Shown here piece by piece: positions 38,341-51,103 of a stretch of 64,000 nucleotides of DNA. Made by a program: the position numbers and the translations under genes. Source of the DNA: Macquaria australasica. Its lineage: Eukaryota; Chordata; Actinopteri; Centrarchiformes; Percichthyidae. Numbering within the stretch: position 1 is the stretch's first letter; each line of letters begins with the position of its first letter. The stretch covers positions 248,001 to 312,000 of the forward strand of contig SEMN01000070.1 in the NCBI GenBank assembly GCA_005408345.1, given 5' to 3'. The notes under the pieces were generated by a model. It did no database searches. It saw only the letters and a list, made by a program, of their open reading frames with translations, and was not told the origin of the DNA.

Positions 38341-38790
38341 AGGCTGTGTTCAGACAGACAACAGCACTGCATGAAAAAACTGAGCCCCCTCATTAATTTA
38401 AAGGAATAGTTCCTGTTGAATGGAGAGTTGTCATTTTTACACTGTCGTTCTTATAGGTAATAAACAAATGAGATATAACAGTTACTCAGTGTTACCTTTA
38501 GACAGTGCCAGGCTAGCTGTATCCCCCTGTTTGCAGTGTTTGTGCTAAGCTAATTGGCTGCTAAGCTGTAGCCTTATATTCAATGCACAGATATGAGAGT
38601 CTTCTTATATAACTCAGAAAGCAAATAAGCTCAACATGTCAAACTGATCCGGCAAAAAGAAAAACGCAGGGCCGTCTGGCAAAAAAGTTGAATCTGGCTC
38701 AACTTTTGCTGCAACGCAGTGCAGCATCATCAGGCAATGCACTGCATTGGCCAATCAAATATATGCAATACATGAGCACATTCCTGGTAG
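38341..38790. repeat. Repeat-like block interrupted by a MITE fragment
   Basis: A left part beginning AGGCTGTGTTCAGACAGACA and a right part around GTTGAATCTGGCTCAACTTT flank a MITE fragment (38399-38645). The right part contains the near-palindrome AAGTTGAATC..GGCTCAACTT and CCAATCA-type sequence. Both flanks resemble common teleost DNA-transposon derivatives, but identity is not certain. Confidence 0.4.
38399..38645. mobile_element. Fold-back MITE, internally deleted copy B
   Basis: Starts TTTAAAGGAATAGTTC like copies A and D. It then loses most of its left arm and resumes in the right arm (GCCAGGCTAGCTGTATCCCC, GTGCTAAGCTAATTGGC, CACAGATATGAGAGTC). No coding capacity. Confidence 0.7.
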
Positions 38791-40040
38791 ATTATTTTGT
38801 AACATGAACAGCACATTTCCAATGTTGACGTGGCGATTGTTGCAACAGAGGATAAAATGATTGCTGCTGTTCGGTGTTAAGCCTTCAACGTCATTGAGCT
38901 ATCACTCAAGTCGTCCTTCCTGGATCATATTTCATCTTTTAACTGGAACCCGGAATATCAATCCTGAACCAACGTAATACAAGATGTCATACAAGTTAAC
39001 TGCAGTGCCTATAAGTCCTTTACCTGCTGCTGGCTTTTTGTCAGTGCCAGGTAGAGAAACAAAATACTTTGGCAGTCAGATCTACTCCAACTCCTCTTTA
39101 ATACTGTGTGCATCTGTGCAGAGACAACTATCCCAAAACACACATCTTGTCTGGAATAGATGAGATCTGGAGCACTTGCTTATAGTATGAACTTTTACAC
39201 ATCCTGTCTGTTTGAGTATTGATCTGATGGTGAATTTCACCTCTTTTTCCCCGATGACATTGTAGTTGTAGTTTTTGTTAAGCTTAGAGCACATAGTAAT
39301 CACATTTTGCCTCCTGCCATCTTTAATTAGTTGGCTAAAGAGTTTGTGGATAATGCAGAGCGCCCTTGGGGAAAGTTGCCCGGTCTTGAAGGGCAATAAG
39401 AAAAAAAGAAAGAGAGAGAGAGAGAGAGAACAGTCTTAGGTGTTGCTTGGGGAAAAGATTAGAGTGGTAGTTTTTTGACCGGTGGGATCAGAGCCAAGCT
39501 AACTCAAAGTCTCTCTTAGTCTTTTTTCTCTCTCCCTATCTTAGGTTCACTTTCTCTTTTTGCCTCCCTTGTTCCCTAAAAGTGGGATTGATTTTCCAGA
39601 CCCAGAGATCTCTGGGGAAGATAAGTGTTAAGCCAATTTTTTTTTTTTTTTTTTTGACAAAGCGATAGTTTAAGTTGATTTTGCCATGAAGAAAATCACA
39701 TACTTCTGACCTGTAATAAAGTATCTACATGGCATTATTCACATATTTATGTGATTATATAGTTGAAATCAACTGGTTTATTTGAATATGTTTATTTCAA
39801 TACAACTTCCTAAAACTGTAGTTGGAATGCAGCAGATAAAGTCAAGAATTTCCAGTTTTTGCCCTAATTCTGCTTTCGATGAAACAGTTAAATGCATTAG
39901 TGCACTAATGCAGTATGTCAGCATATGGCATCATCTATTTGTTCACTGCTACAGACCTATTTTAGGCCTGCAGCAGTAGAGAGGTTGAGTAGGGTGTTGT
40001 CACAGCACTTAGCCAATATGGTCAGGTTGTGTTTTGTGTT

Positions 40041-40044
40041 TCTG

Positions 40045-40096
<52 letters not shown>

Positions 40097-40100
40097 TCTG
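40041..40100. repeat. (CT)n microsatellite
   Basis: About 25 TC units with minor interruptions, directly upstream of the 49-base tandem duplication. Confidence 0.95.
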
Positions 40101-40103
40101 TAT

Positions 40104-40201
40104 ATGTTCATTTCCCATTCATGAGATGGAACATAGAGTGGAACATCTGCCAATGTTCATTTCCCATTCATGAGATGGAACATAGAGTGGAACATCTGCC
40201 A
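40104..40201. repeat. Perfect 49-base tandem duplication
   Basis: Two consecutive identical copies (40104-40152 and 40153-40201), each beginning ATGTTCATTTCCCATTCATG and ending CATCTGCCA. No third copy. It lies a few bases from the (CT)n tract. Confidence 0.97.
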
Positions 40202-43200
40202 ATTTTAACTGCTTTTTACCTTACATATACTGTACAGAGAGTGGGTCACCTGTCAAGGGTGCTAGCTACCATAACAATTAGGATTCCGTGAGCATAAGCG
40301 ATTTTCTGTTTCATTTCTGAGCACTTAACAGAGAGTGTGACCCTCCAAATGAGAGCACAGAGGCGATGCATTTGCAGCCTTGTTCACAAACTGCTTAAAA
40401 AGGCTGCAGCTCCTTTTTTGTTTTAAATTAGACTGTGATACACTCAGTATGGTGTCAGTGGAGTGAACTATTGCCTTGGTGTAGGTGAGTATAAAATCTA
40501 TTATCTGCGTTGGCGTTTTTGATATGGTGGAGTGGGGCTACAGATGTTGATGGTGCATAATATCCGTATTTATCCTGAGCACCATTTATCTGCATCAGCA
40601 GGAAACACATCCTGGAGAGTGTGGTACATGAGTGATTGCATTACCTTGCTGTACATATAGATTTCTCAAGATAATAAAATGCATGTGTGAACTTTACATT
40701 ATAATGCACTTTCATGCATTTGTCTATGACAGGATACAGCCATTAGTGTACAATTTGTCATGAAATTACAGTTCGTAGGCCGGGGAGTCAGCCTGCAGTA
40801 GAGTGTATCATAATCATGTTTCACACACTACCTCCCAAAACTCTTAGCCATAAAAGCTTGATATAAAAGCTTAATGAGAAATCCTTTTCAAAGTAGAAAT
40901 TGCTTTGTGTGTGATTCACATCCTCCTCAATATCTCAGCATGGAACAGAGAATGGGTCATTTGTAGTGGACAGCACAGCTTAGCAGCTGTTACACACTCT
41001 CAGTGGTGTTTATCTGATATGGTTAATGCCAGCAATATTGCTCACCATGCTATCAGCCCATATAGGTGATATAAGATACAGATTATAGGGATTATTGAGA
41101 TTGCTTCGGAACTAAAGCCACTGGTCTGCAGCATTTTTGATTGGCGTTATGATATATGTTCTAGATCCATTTAGATGATAGTCTGCCTCTCTAAAATCCC
41201 ATATGTGTTTCAACCAAACATAATAAACACATATCACCATGCATGTATAACATACTGTATGCACAGCAGCCTTTCAGACCTCTGGAAGGTCATACTGTAG
41301 GTTTCAGCACAAAATGACAAACAGCTTCATCAGCGAACAGAAGGCTTGCATTCATCAGTTCAAAAGGTCAGGGGTGTTTACATTTAGCACACACACATAC
41401 ACACACACACAAGGTAGCTCTATACACATATGCACATGAGAGGAAGTGTGTGTTCACAATAAATCCAGATGTGTCTTGAAAAACAAGGTAGAGAGGAAGT
41501 GTATCATATGACATCACTGATAAGAGGGGAAGTTTTTGCTGAACTGGGTCCATGTTGAACTTGACAACACAGGGGCAGCAGCACAATTAATCCGCAGCCT
41601 GTTTGTATAAACACTGAAGCCACTGGGAACTTTTTTCTATGGACAAAAATACAGTAACATACTGCTGCTGATTAGTTTGAGAAACAAATCTGCAGAGAAG
41701 CAGATAAATGTGTACTGAAAGCAGATAAATATGTTATTTTGGACTTCTTTTTATCAATGTCGCTTCTTTCCCAGATCTCAGCAATGAATTTGGTGAGCAC
41801 AATGTTATTATCACCAGTAAGAATGATGGTCAAACCTACAAAAATAAGAGCCAAGTTGTAGTAATTCAGAGTTGTCCTTTGAGATTACCTCACATCTTCA
41901 AAATATACTGTACAGTGACCTGTGCAGCATATAATGTCTGACCTTGTACTCTTGAAGATCAGTCAGATGTTTTTAGACTGCTCCAACTGTCCATAGCTAT
42001 CAGAGAAATATCAAGTGTCTTACAGCTAGAAACCCAAAATCAGGGCTCTGATTTACTTAAAAGCACTGTTGTTTTACCACCCGTAGTCTATCCAATAATT
42101 GACATCTCCCACTCAATACCCAGTAGCCATGACGACTCACGTTAACCGCATCAGCATCAGTGACAGATTGCTCACCCTGATCCTTATGTTAAAATGATCC
42201 ATCAGTGCCAAGTGAAAGTTTCCATCTCCACCATGTTTGCAAGGTAATGGGGTGGAGAATGACAGATTGTATGCTATTATTTTATTGGAGAATCAGCGCA
42301 GCATCCGTGAAAGTGTAAAGAGTGGGTTTAATGACGTGAGACATTTTTTAAGAGGAGGGGAAGAACGCTCCATGGGGTTCTGGGACTGGAGAGCTGATGG
42401 TCTGGGATGTGTGCAGTCAGTGGAGCGGCGACGTGTTATATTAAAACAGTTGTCTTATGCAGCACAAGTGCTCCTTACAGCTTGAAGTTTAAAGTTGTCT
42501 GTGTATCAACTTCTAGGATTTCAAAAAGGAACAAACGTGTGGATGGGCGTGAATGTAGGAGAGCAGGAGATGATTCATAATGATACGCACCAGTGTGTTA
42601 ATGTTTTTTGCAGGAAGAAAGAAATGACAGAGTAAGACAAAAATTAAAGGGAAGGGAAGAAAAATGAAAGACAAAAAACATCTTTAATATTTTTGCTGCT
42701 CCGTTCTTAATTGCATATTTCCCCTGAAGACAAAAAAAGTATGGCTGAACAATGAGGCTGCCCAGGGGAGCCACCATAGATTAATTGGACAGATAGGAAC
42801 CCTCTGACATTAACATTTATGCATTTGTTTACTCTTTTTCAATGAATAATAATAGGCCACCTCCCTTGAAGATCCCTAGTCACTCATTAGTTCCAGTGTG
42901 TAGCTTGTTATGGATGGGAATACTGAAGCAGCAAAAGCAAAAGAACAGTTCATCTCAGTACCAGGCAGGCATACAAAAACAATTTCCAGAGGTTGTTTAG
43001 AATACTTCTTTCTCACAAACTTTTAATGAAGATTTGATGCTACTTCACACACTTGTTATCAACATGTCAGCTTCAGTATGCAGAAGAACATTAGTGGAGG
43101 TTAAATAGCCTTTTGTATTCTGTTTGGCATGCATGTAAATAATCAGCCTTTGGGCAAATTATGCAAAAGATGCAATTTACTGTATGATATGTTTTCAGTA

Positions 43201-46111
43201 TTTTGTTTGTAGTGATTAATTTTAGAAGATTTATAAATTGGATTATTATTCAGGCCCAATGTGCTAGGTTTTCTATTAGCTTCGCACCATTTTCACATAC
43301 AGATGCTTCTCATGTCACTCCACTATTTGAAGTATAAGGCTGACATAAACTGTGAGATGTGTATTTCAGGCTTGACTTACTGTTAGCACTGTTAGCACTG
43401 TTAGGAAACACTGATATTTATTTACTATTTATTAAGGTCACTTTGCGGTAAACTTTGATTTAATTGAGAACATTTTGAAAAAGCAATACTTCCTTGCTAT
43501 TGCTTCCTGCAGTAGGTGACCCACATGAACTGTAGATGATCTGTAAATTATTAACAGTATTTTTCCAAAAAGAAGTAATGATGTAATATATATATATTCT
43601 CCCCTCCCATTCACCTGTTGGACAGTCACATTAAACCCAGCAACTGGTTGACTCCTCCCTCACAAGATAAATAATACCATTAAGAAAGAAAATTCACCAG
43701 TTATTGGATTCAGTTCAGGGAGGTAAGTGACTCAACATAAGCAATTACAGAATACCATCTTGTGTAGAAGTTATGAGTGGAACCTCTCACAGTAATTAAG
43801 GAGATTGGGGGTGGATCTGGACTCTTCCTTAGTGATTAGCGATTGAATATAATCAGGATAAGAGCTCCTTAAACTTGTAACTGTTATCACAATAGATTAA
43901 TCAAGCATGTTTTCATTGCCCTGCTATCAAGAGCGTATTTTTCTAACAACTTACCATATGAAGAGTTTATGGTTCACTGCTCGTTTGTGGTGGTGATGTT
44001 GCCTCCAGGCATTTTGAGCTTGTACCAGCATCATCCGGTGCCCAGAAATATTCTGCGCTGCTTTATTAGAGTGATATAGAATTCACAAACACTCCTATGG
44101 CCACACATTTCACATTGACAACTGGTGAAATGTTTAGCTGTGAAAGCTTGGGGAATTAATTACAGCAAACAGCCTCAGTGGTGCAATATGTGGAGAGGAT
44201 ACAAACGCCAGCAGCTTATTTAGCACAAGATGGACAGGTTGAGCCTACGTTATAGCAGCTGATCGTGCCCAGAGAGAAGTTAGACAACTGGCCTGGATAC
44301 ATGTACAGGGTTCACTCTTAGATGAGCGCATTTTCCCTCCCGCTGATTCCACAAACTATTCCCTTTAAAGGCGCAGTGGGAATATGACATCATGCTCTTT
44401 GTACAGTTATGAGGAAAAATATGTTTAGTGTGGGAATCGTTTTATGGTGTTAAATATTCCGGACATGTAGGCCAGCAGCTATGAAACAGTTCATTCTTTA
44501 AGAGCTCTGCTGTACCTCACTGCCATTAGCTGTGGTGGTTGCTGTTTAGCTCACAACCGAGGGAAATAATCACATTGATATAGCTTCGGTACAAATTGCA
44601 ATGTTTCACACCCACCTGACGTGTGCTTTCATTAGAAGTATAAAAAGGTTTGGCAGCATTTTTAATCCTAGTTTTGCACCTGCAGCCTTGCATTTTTACT
44701 CAAATTCTGTTATCAATTTGTAAGACTTTTTAAGACTCTATGGTAGTAAAAAGCCATGCCAGTAAAAAGCAATGTGTGGTAAAAAGAAGAAATATCTGGA
44801 AGCATAAAAGATAAGGTTACCATTGCCATGCTATAAAAGAAACCCTTTGGAGATGTAAAGAAGATATGTCAGAGGGAGAAAGCATATCTAGAGGAAAGAA
44901 ATTGACTCCTGTGATCTGTGAGTTCTTGAGACTCTCACATGCTAGAAAAATGTCTGACAACTGATGAACACTCCCACAGTATGGATACCTACATTTATCT
45001 GAAGGCATTTATCTTATACAGTAACACAGTCACCTTTCACTGTGTGCAGTAAAGTGATCAGGAGTGGTACAATCCAATATGGGAAACTGAAGTACATCAG
45101 CGTTATCAAAATGTCCCCTTTTAGAGGGATGCTGTCTATTTCACAGTCACTGACCATCAGAAGCCTTCTATCCCCCAAGGAGAAAAATCATATGACCTTA
45201 CTGTCACTTGCTATCATATCCTCTTATTACTTTCTGTCAACATCTATATATTATCTTTCATGGGGCCTACAGTCTTCATTGGTAACAGGTCAAGCAGTCA
45301 TGAAGGATATCATATGATCATATGGTCAGTGATGTAGCTCAAATAGGAAAATGTAATTTGAATGTATTATCACACACTTATATTTTCCGATGAATGCCTG
45401 TGATTTTGTTCATTTTAGAAAGTGTGTGAGTGAGACATCTTCCCCTAACTGTATCACTATACCATGATTCATCATTCACAGCTGCTTTCTAGTGCAGAGA
45501 GCCTTGTTTCTCCCTCTGTGGTTTGTTCTACTGATGCGATGACTTCACTTGCCTTGGGCACCACATCACACACAGAGTTTTGAAGCCTGAGGTGAAGGAC
45601 ATAGACAGATAATGTTGTTTGAATGAGTGTACCCTCTTGGTGATTGAACAGCAAAAAAGCAGGTTTTCATTTGGAGCTGAACTGAAAGTCAACTTTAAAG
45701 CAAGTTATAACGCTCTTACTCGTCACTGTAGCTTATAAATTGCGGGTCTGACCACTCGTAGATTGAGTCATTGGTACGTTTATATCTGCAGGGCCATTCT
45801 GGGTCTTTAATCTCTAAAAACAACATGGTAGAAATGACTATTTGTTGTCTCAGAATTTGGTTTTCTTTATTCCTATGATCTTATTTTGGGAAAAGTGTCG
45901 TCATCTGGACCTTTGTGAACTCACTGCAGAATGATTTAAAAGTGAACGAGCTGCTCTCTCTCTGTGACTTCTATCTAAGCAAAAAGGGATCTTGACTCAT
46001 TAAGGAGCTATCTTTGCTTTGGTCAGTCAATATTTAAATAGGCTCGGCCCATCAGCCTGTTTGTTTGATATTGGTCTGCTGCCTGCTGAAGCATTTATAT
46101 AGGAAAATTTT

Positions 46112-46131
46112 AACTCCCATTAATGGGAGTT
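46112..46131. repeat. Perfect 20-base palindrome
   Basis: AACTCCCATT is followed directly by its reverse complement AATGGGAGTT. It lies at the left edge of the dispersed repeat at 46140-46960 and may be part of that element. Confidence 0.9.
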
Positions 46132-46139
46132 TTTAGACT

Positions 46140-46960
46140 CAGACGCTCGGTCAGTTGGTCGGTCGGTTCAGACAGAAGAATCTTGACAAGTAAAGGATGG
46201 ATTGCCATTCACTTTTGTACAGACATTCATGGGCCCCAGAGGATGTATCCTAATGACTTTGATGATCCACTGACTTTTCCTCTAGTACCATTGTGAGGTT
46301 GGCATATTTAGTTTTGAGGGAAATATCTCAATAATCAATAATTGGAAGGATTGCAATGAAATGTGGTACAGATATTCAAGGTCCCTAGTGATGAATTCTA
46401 ATTTCTTTGGCGATCCCCTGATATAGTGTCTAGTGCCACCCGCTGATTTCCAGTTTTCCAGCGAAATATCTCCACATCTACTTGATGGATTGGCACAAAA
46501 TTTGGTGCAGACATTTGTTGTTCGCAGAGGATAGATCCATCTGACTTTGGTACTCCCCTGACTTTTCCACTAGCGTTATTTTTGGTTCAGTGTGAAATGT
46601 CTCAACTATTGCATGGATTGCATGACATTTTCTACACACATTTGTGTTCCCCAATGGATGAATTGTAATAACTTTGGTGTTTCCCTGACATTTCCTCTAG
46701 CACGATCAGGTCAAATTTCTAATTTCTCCTATACTTTGGTTTATGTCCAAATACCTGAAAGCTAATTCCCATCAGCTGTGTTTAGTGCTAATTAGCAAAT
46801 GTTAGCATGCTAAGCTAAGATGGTGAACATGGTAAACATTATACCTGTTAAACATTAGCATGTTTACATTGTGATTGTGAGCATGTTAGCATGCTGATGT
46901 TAGCATTTAGCTCAAATACATTTAGCATTTATCCTAAATACAGTTTCACAGAGCTGCTAG
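46140..46960 (+). repeat. Dispersed repeat with ~110-base internal units, copy 2
   Basis: Begins with TTGGTCGGTCGGTTCAGACA and then repeats a unit of roughly 100-120 bases at least four times. Each unit has an ATGGATTG block, an ACATT(T/C)(A/G)T block, a GGATG(A/T)AT block, CTTTG..GAT.CCCTGA and CTCTAG. It ends with a TTAGCATGCTAAGCTAAGATG block and repeated GTTAGCATG motifs. It matches 22895-23360 in the opposite orientation. Non-coding; such repeats are widespread in percomorph fishes. Edges are approximate. Confidence 0.75.
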
Positions 46961-48848
46961 CATGGCTTGACACCTTAAATGTCAGTGAGACTTCCTAGCT
47001 GAACATGATTAAGGACAGCCTGCTACCAAACTGATAATATAGTTAAAGTGATAAAATGAACACCAATAAAGAAGAGATTCATCTTATGACTGTATTTTCA
47101 CAAGCTACAGTTATGTAGTTGTTACCAAGAGAAGCCTTAGTGTACATGAGTAATCTTTTACAAAGCCAGAGAAGTAAAGTGAAGGAAGGCACTCCTTTAA
47201 TTCTGCAGTTCAGGGGATTTTTCTGTTTTGCTCCCTCCACTCCTCCTCCACCCTCATCTTCGTCTCTCTCTGGTTTTCTCTGGCTTTGCTGGCTTTATAC
47301 ACTCCAGTGCACCCGCTACAGCCATGCCTAAGCTGAAGGGACATTGAGCTGTATGTAAATCAATTTGGAACGCATCCGTATGTGGAAATAGAATTAGACT
47401 TGTCAACCGCACCTCTTTAGTTCCTCCTCTCTTCTTCATCTCTCTATCCTTCTGTAGTAGTCTGCTCTTTTTCAAGTTAGGCATACAGTACTGTAAGTAG
47501 TAGCAGCTATAGGAAGGCTTAGGGTTAGGCTCGTGGGGTAGAGGGGATTAAAAGAAATCACTGAAGTTAGCAGTCTTCAAAGGAAGCAGAGCGACTGCAA
47601 GAGGAGCCACATTTCTCTCAAATGGTTTCATGCTCAAGGGGCTTTGTGTAATGGTGAATTATTACATGAGGCAGGGAGTCAAATATATGTAAATGAGGCT
47701 CAGCACTTTAAATTTGCACAGAACATTGTACTCTCTGGATGCCTGAGAAAAGGATGATATTAAAAACACTGATTCATGTAAACAACGTGTGACACATCCA
47801 GTTTCGGCTTCATCGATTATGCTGTTTTAGCGAGTCTCTGTCTGCTAGGTTTGATTTGTTCTTTTCAAATAAAACTAATCAAAACACGTGTTTGGTTCAG
47901 CAACAACAACTGTTCTATCTGCCATAAATTTCAGATCTGGCAGCTTTTTTATGCAGCAGAAAAAGGAAGAGGGATTTTGTATGGTCCAATGTAATGAGTT
48001 TTTCTGCTGTGTCTTTGTCTGTATGGTCCCTGCATTGTGCCTGTCATATCTCTGGCAGCCATTCATTGATTGTCGTGTAGGATATATGTCAGCAATCCAC
48101 TTGTGTCAAGAGATGGAAAGGGAACAGGAACGTATGTGTTCATTTTAGACTCGACAAAGAATCACAAAGATGTACTTGAACACCTTTTCCAAATAGTAAA
48201 TCATACTCCTAATTATGTTCAAATTGTGTGGGCAACATACTAGGCTCTAAAGGAAAGTGTGGAAAGCTATTCATCTGGCTTTTAGAAACAATTAATAATT
48301 CATGCCGTAAATTAATTTTCAGAGAAATGAAATTAATTCTGAAGAGCAGTTTGTAAGAGGCTGAATATAAAAGATGGGAGATTATTTTTTAGACAAATAA
48401 CAGTATTTTATGCCTCCCTGAGGTCCTATTAAAGAGCCCCTCATCCATCACAATTAACCTGGGCGACTATTAATGAATCGTTAATTAGATGTTAGACTGT
48501 GTCTAATGAATCACAACACACACTTAGGAGCACTGAATCAATGTTTATTGACTCAAACAATTCTAGGAGATTTATATAACATTTTTGAAAAAGAAAAGTA
48601 TATAATAATGAGCAATAAAATACCAAAGACGGTGCGTGTTTCAATCTGTTCACAGGGCATGCTACAACGTATTCTACAATTGGAGTTGTCTAATAAATTG
48701 ACAGTTTGAGGCTGAGACCATCGTCTTCCTCATGTGGAGAGACGCGTGTCAAAAGAAGCTTCATCAGAAGCTCTGTAGTTCTGTTCCATTCATAAATTTC
48801 ACCACTCTCTTATAACATACTCGAGGAAAACTGAAAGCAGCACTTGGA

Positions 48849-48878
48849 GGGTTTCTGGGGTTTCTGGGGTTTCTGGGG
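48849..48878. repeat. Short 10-base tandem repeat, three units
   Basis: Three consecutive GGGTTTCTGG-type units within adam12 intron 3. Confidence 0.85.
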
Positions 48879-50452
48879 AGAATTGAGGCGATTTTCAATC
48901 CAATTATCATCTGCCACTCTCCATCTAAATTGCATTTGATTGCCTGCATGTTCCTCTTGACAAAAATAGGGAGCGAGGTGGGTAGTTGTTGCTAAGAAAG
49001 GAGGTATAGTCACATGGAAGTATTCTGGTATTCAGAGAAAAACTCGCTCTCAACCATTGCTGTGGTTCACTGGGAAAACACGTCCAACACATCTTAGGTG
49101 CAGCGAGGATGACATTCTCTATCGGCTCTCAATGAAAATGTCAAATGTTTTTGAATGCGCTCTGAAGAAAGTAAAACCAAGGCCTGTTTTCAAAGGGTTG
49201 TAGTCAGCCCAACAGCTCAGACTTATGTCTCAGTACTGGGACAGGAAAAAGGCAAAGAAGGAAACATTAGAGTAGTAGAGAAATGGGAACCTGATCACCG
49301 GCAGGGTCATTTTCAGCTGTGTAAGATACAAAGAGCTAAAAGGTAACAAGCGAGGCAGAAGAAACTCTCTTCAAACACACAGTAAACATTCATGGCCTCA
49401 TAAACTCTGTGTACTCTTGCCAAGGAGTTGATTACAGGCAGATTCCATCATGTAAAACCCGCTGCTTTAATATAGTATGTGTCGTAGTACCAGGGGCTCA
49501 TGCTGCCCTAAGCTGGCTTTCCCAAACATGCCCTCAAAATACAGCACGAGAGCATTTGCTTGGAATTACCGCTCACATGACACAAATCCCATCTTTGCTG
49601 CGAACACATCCTGTATTAGAGCATTTCGAATTTGCCCTCTTTTCAACAAAAGCACCATAGTATTGTATTGGTGTTATTGGGGAAGTGGCTGTTTATCAGT
49701 GTCACTTTTTAAAACCTGCTTTTGCAAGTTAACTATAAAGATACGTAGTTGGGGATTTTCCATTAAGCATACGCTACACTCTGATGTGTCATCCATTTTT
49801 AATGAGACATACCGGGCTCTTTAAAGTGATTACTGGCCGCTGGCTTATCAGATTTGGTTTAGAGCTTGCTAATGGCATGATAAGGCACATTAAAGCGATA
49901 ATAAGTATTTAATGAAGTTAAATGTGGTCAGGTTTGAGCCATGTAGGATTCATCCTTTTTTAAACAGGTCATAAAAAATGAACTTTAAATGTACAGTTAA
50001 GATATTAGATGGTCCTGAAGTATGAAAAAATGTACTTTATTGGCTTAATCCACGCTCATCTAATTCTATTCTGTGGTCCATGCACGCTGTGTGGGATGGC
50101 CGATCACTGTGGGATATGAATGATTCCCACTGTGATTTGGATAAATACAGCGTTCCAGTTTTGAAATCCTCTCGATCTCCTCTTCTGTCTTTATGAATCC
50201 CATGTTTTTTGCCGAAAGAAAATGCCAATTTGTGATGCTCTTGTGGAACTTTTTTGTTCTGACATGGCAGTTATGTACATAGCATACAGACTTAAAGTGA
50301 CTATTTTTCATTATATTCCCTTTGGTTCATGGTGTAGTGAGTTTTTTATATTTTGGACAGGAATCTTAAATCATGTCATATGTAAAGTTGTAGAACAAAA
50401 TGTCACTTTTCTGCATTTTTTTTTTTTTGCTGTTACCTTCTCACTTGCTAGT

Positions 50453-50517
50453 GCTCTCTCTCTCTCGTTCTCTCTCTTTCACACACACACACACACACAC
50501 GCACACATTCACACACA
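50453..50517. repeat. Compound (CT)n(CA)n microsatellite
   Basis: CT-rich run followed by a CA run with a few interruptions, about 0.5 kb upstream of exon 4. Confidence 0.92.
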
Positions 50518-51024
50518 TCTTGAGATCATCCTGTCTGATATCAGTGCGATTATGCAGCTGCAAAAGATGGGTGTTCCTGCTGCTCCTTTGCCAAGGCTTG
50601 GGGTGGGGCTCACTGTGTCCATCTGCTCATGGCCCTAGGAGGAAAACCCACACTCACACTGACACTCAGTTTAAAATATGTCCACAGGCACGCACACACA
50701 CATATGCGCAGAAACTCACATGCACAAAATAATTACCTCAGCAGGGATTCTACTCAGTCAGGGGATTCAAGGACACGTACAAATCACCTCATAAATTCAC
50801 AGAAAATCAAGTCTCTCCTAGCTTCAGAATGCTAAGCATTTCGTACACATTATCCCGTAATCCTTACAAGCAACACTGAATCTACATAAAAAGTCAGCTA
50901 AGGGTTGAGTTTTCTAAGTAGTCTTAAAACACAGACTTTTTTTAAATCAATTCAGATTCACAGAGTTTAAAAATACCTGGGTGTTTGATGTGTCTGTTTC
51001 TTTGTTTTTTTGTTCTCTTCTTAG

Positions 51025-51103
51025 GGGTCTTTTTGCAAGCCATTACACTGAGACACATTACCGGGAGGATGGAAGTGCAGTCACCGGCGCTCACAACTTC
51101 ACG
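51025..51103 (+). CDS. adam12: adam12 exon 4: prodomain
   Basis: The acceptor is CTTCTTAG. It reads (E)GLFASHYTETHYREDGSAV and then TGAHNFT, closely matching human GLIASSFTETHYLQDGTDV..NYT. The terminal N-F-T is a conserved N-glycosylation sequon (residue 127 in this model). The donor ACG|GTACGG is a weaker 5' splice site than the others, but no alternative keeps the phase. Confidence 0.92.

Larger units (their letters stand above)
32342..51024 (+). other. adam12 intron 3 (18.7 kb)
   Basis: The longest intron seen. Simple repeats lie at 34749-34770, 34822-34855, 35611-35664, 40041-40100 and 50453-50517. Other contents are a 49-base tandem duplication (40104-40201), a broken MITE copy (38399-38645) inside another repeat-like block, and a large dispersed repeat (46140-46960). 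Stretches 32.4-34.7, 36-38.3, 41-46 and 47-50.4 kb show nothing I can name. Large early introns in developmental genes often hold enhancers, but that cannot be read from the sequence alone. Confidence 0.6.

Noticed and set aside
50222..50732. Overlapping frames of 138 and 110 codons
   Set aside because: Driven by (CT)n/(CA)n microsatellite translation, and located in adam12 intron 3.
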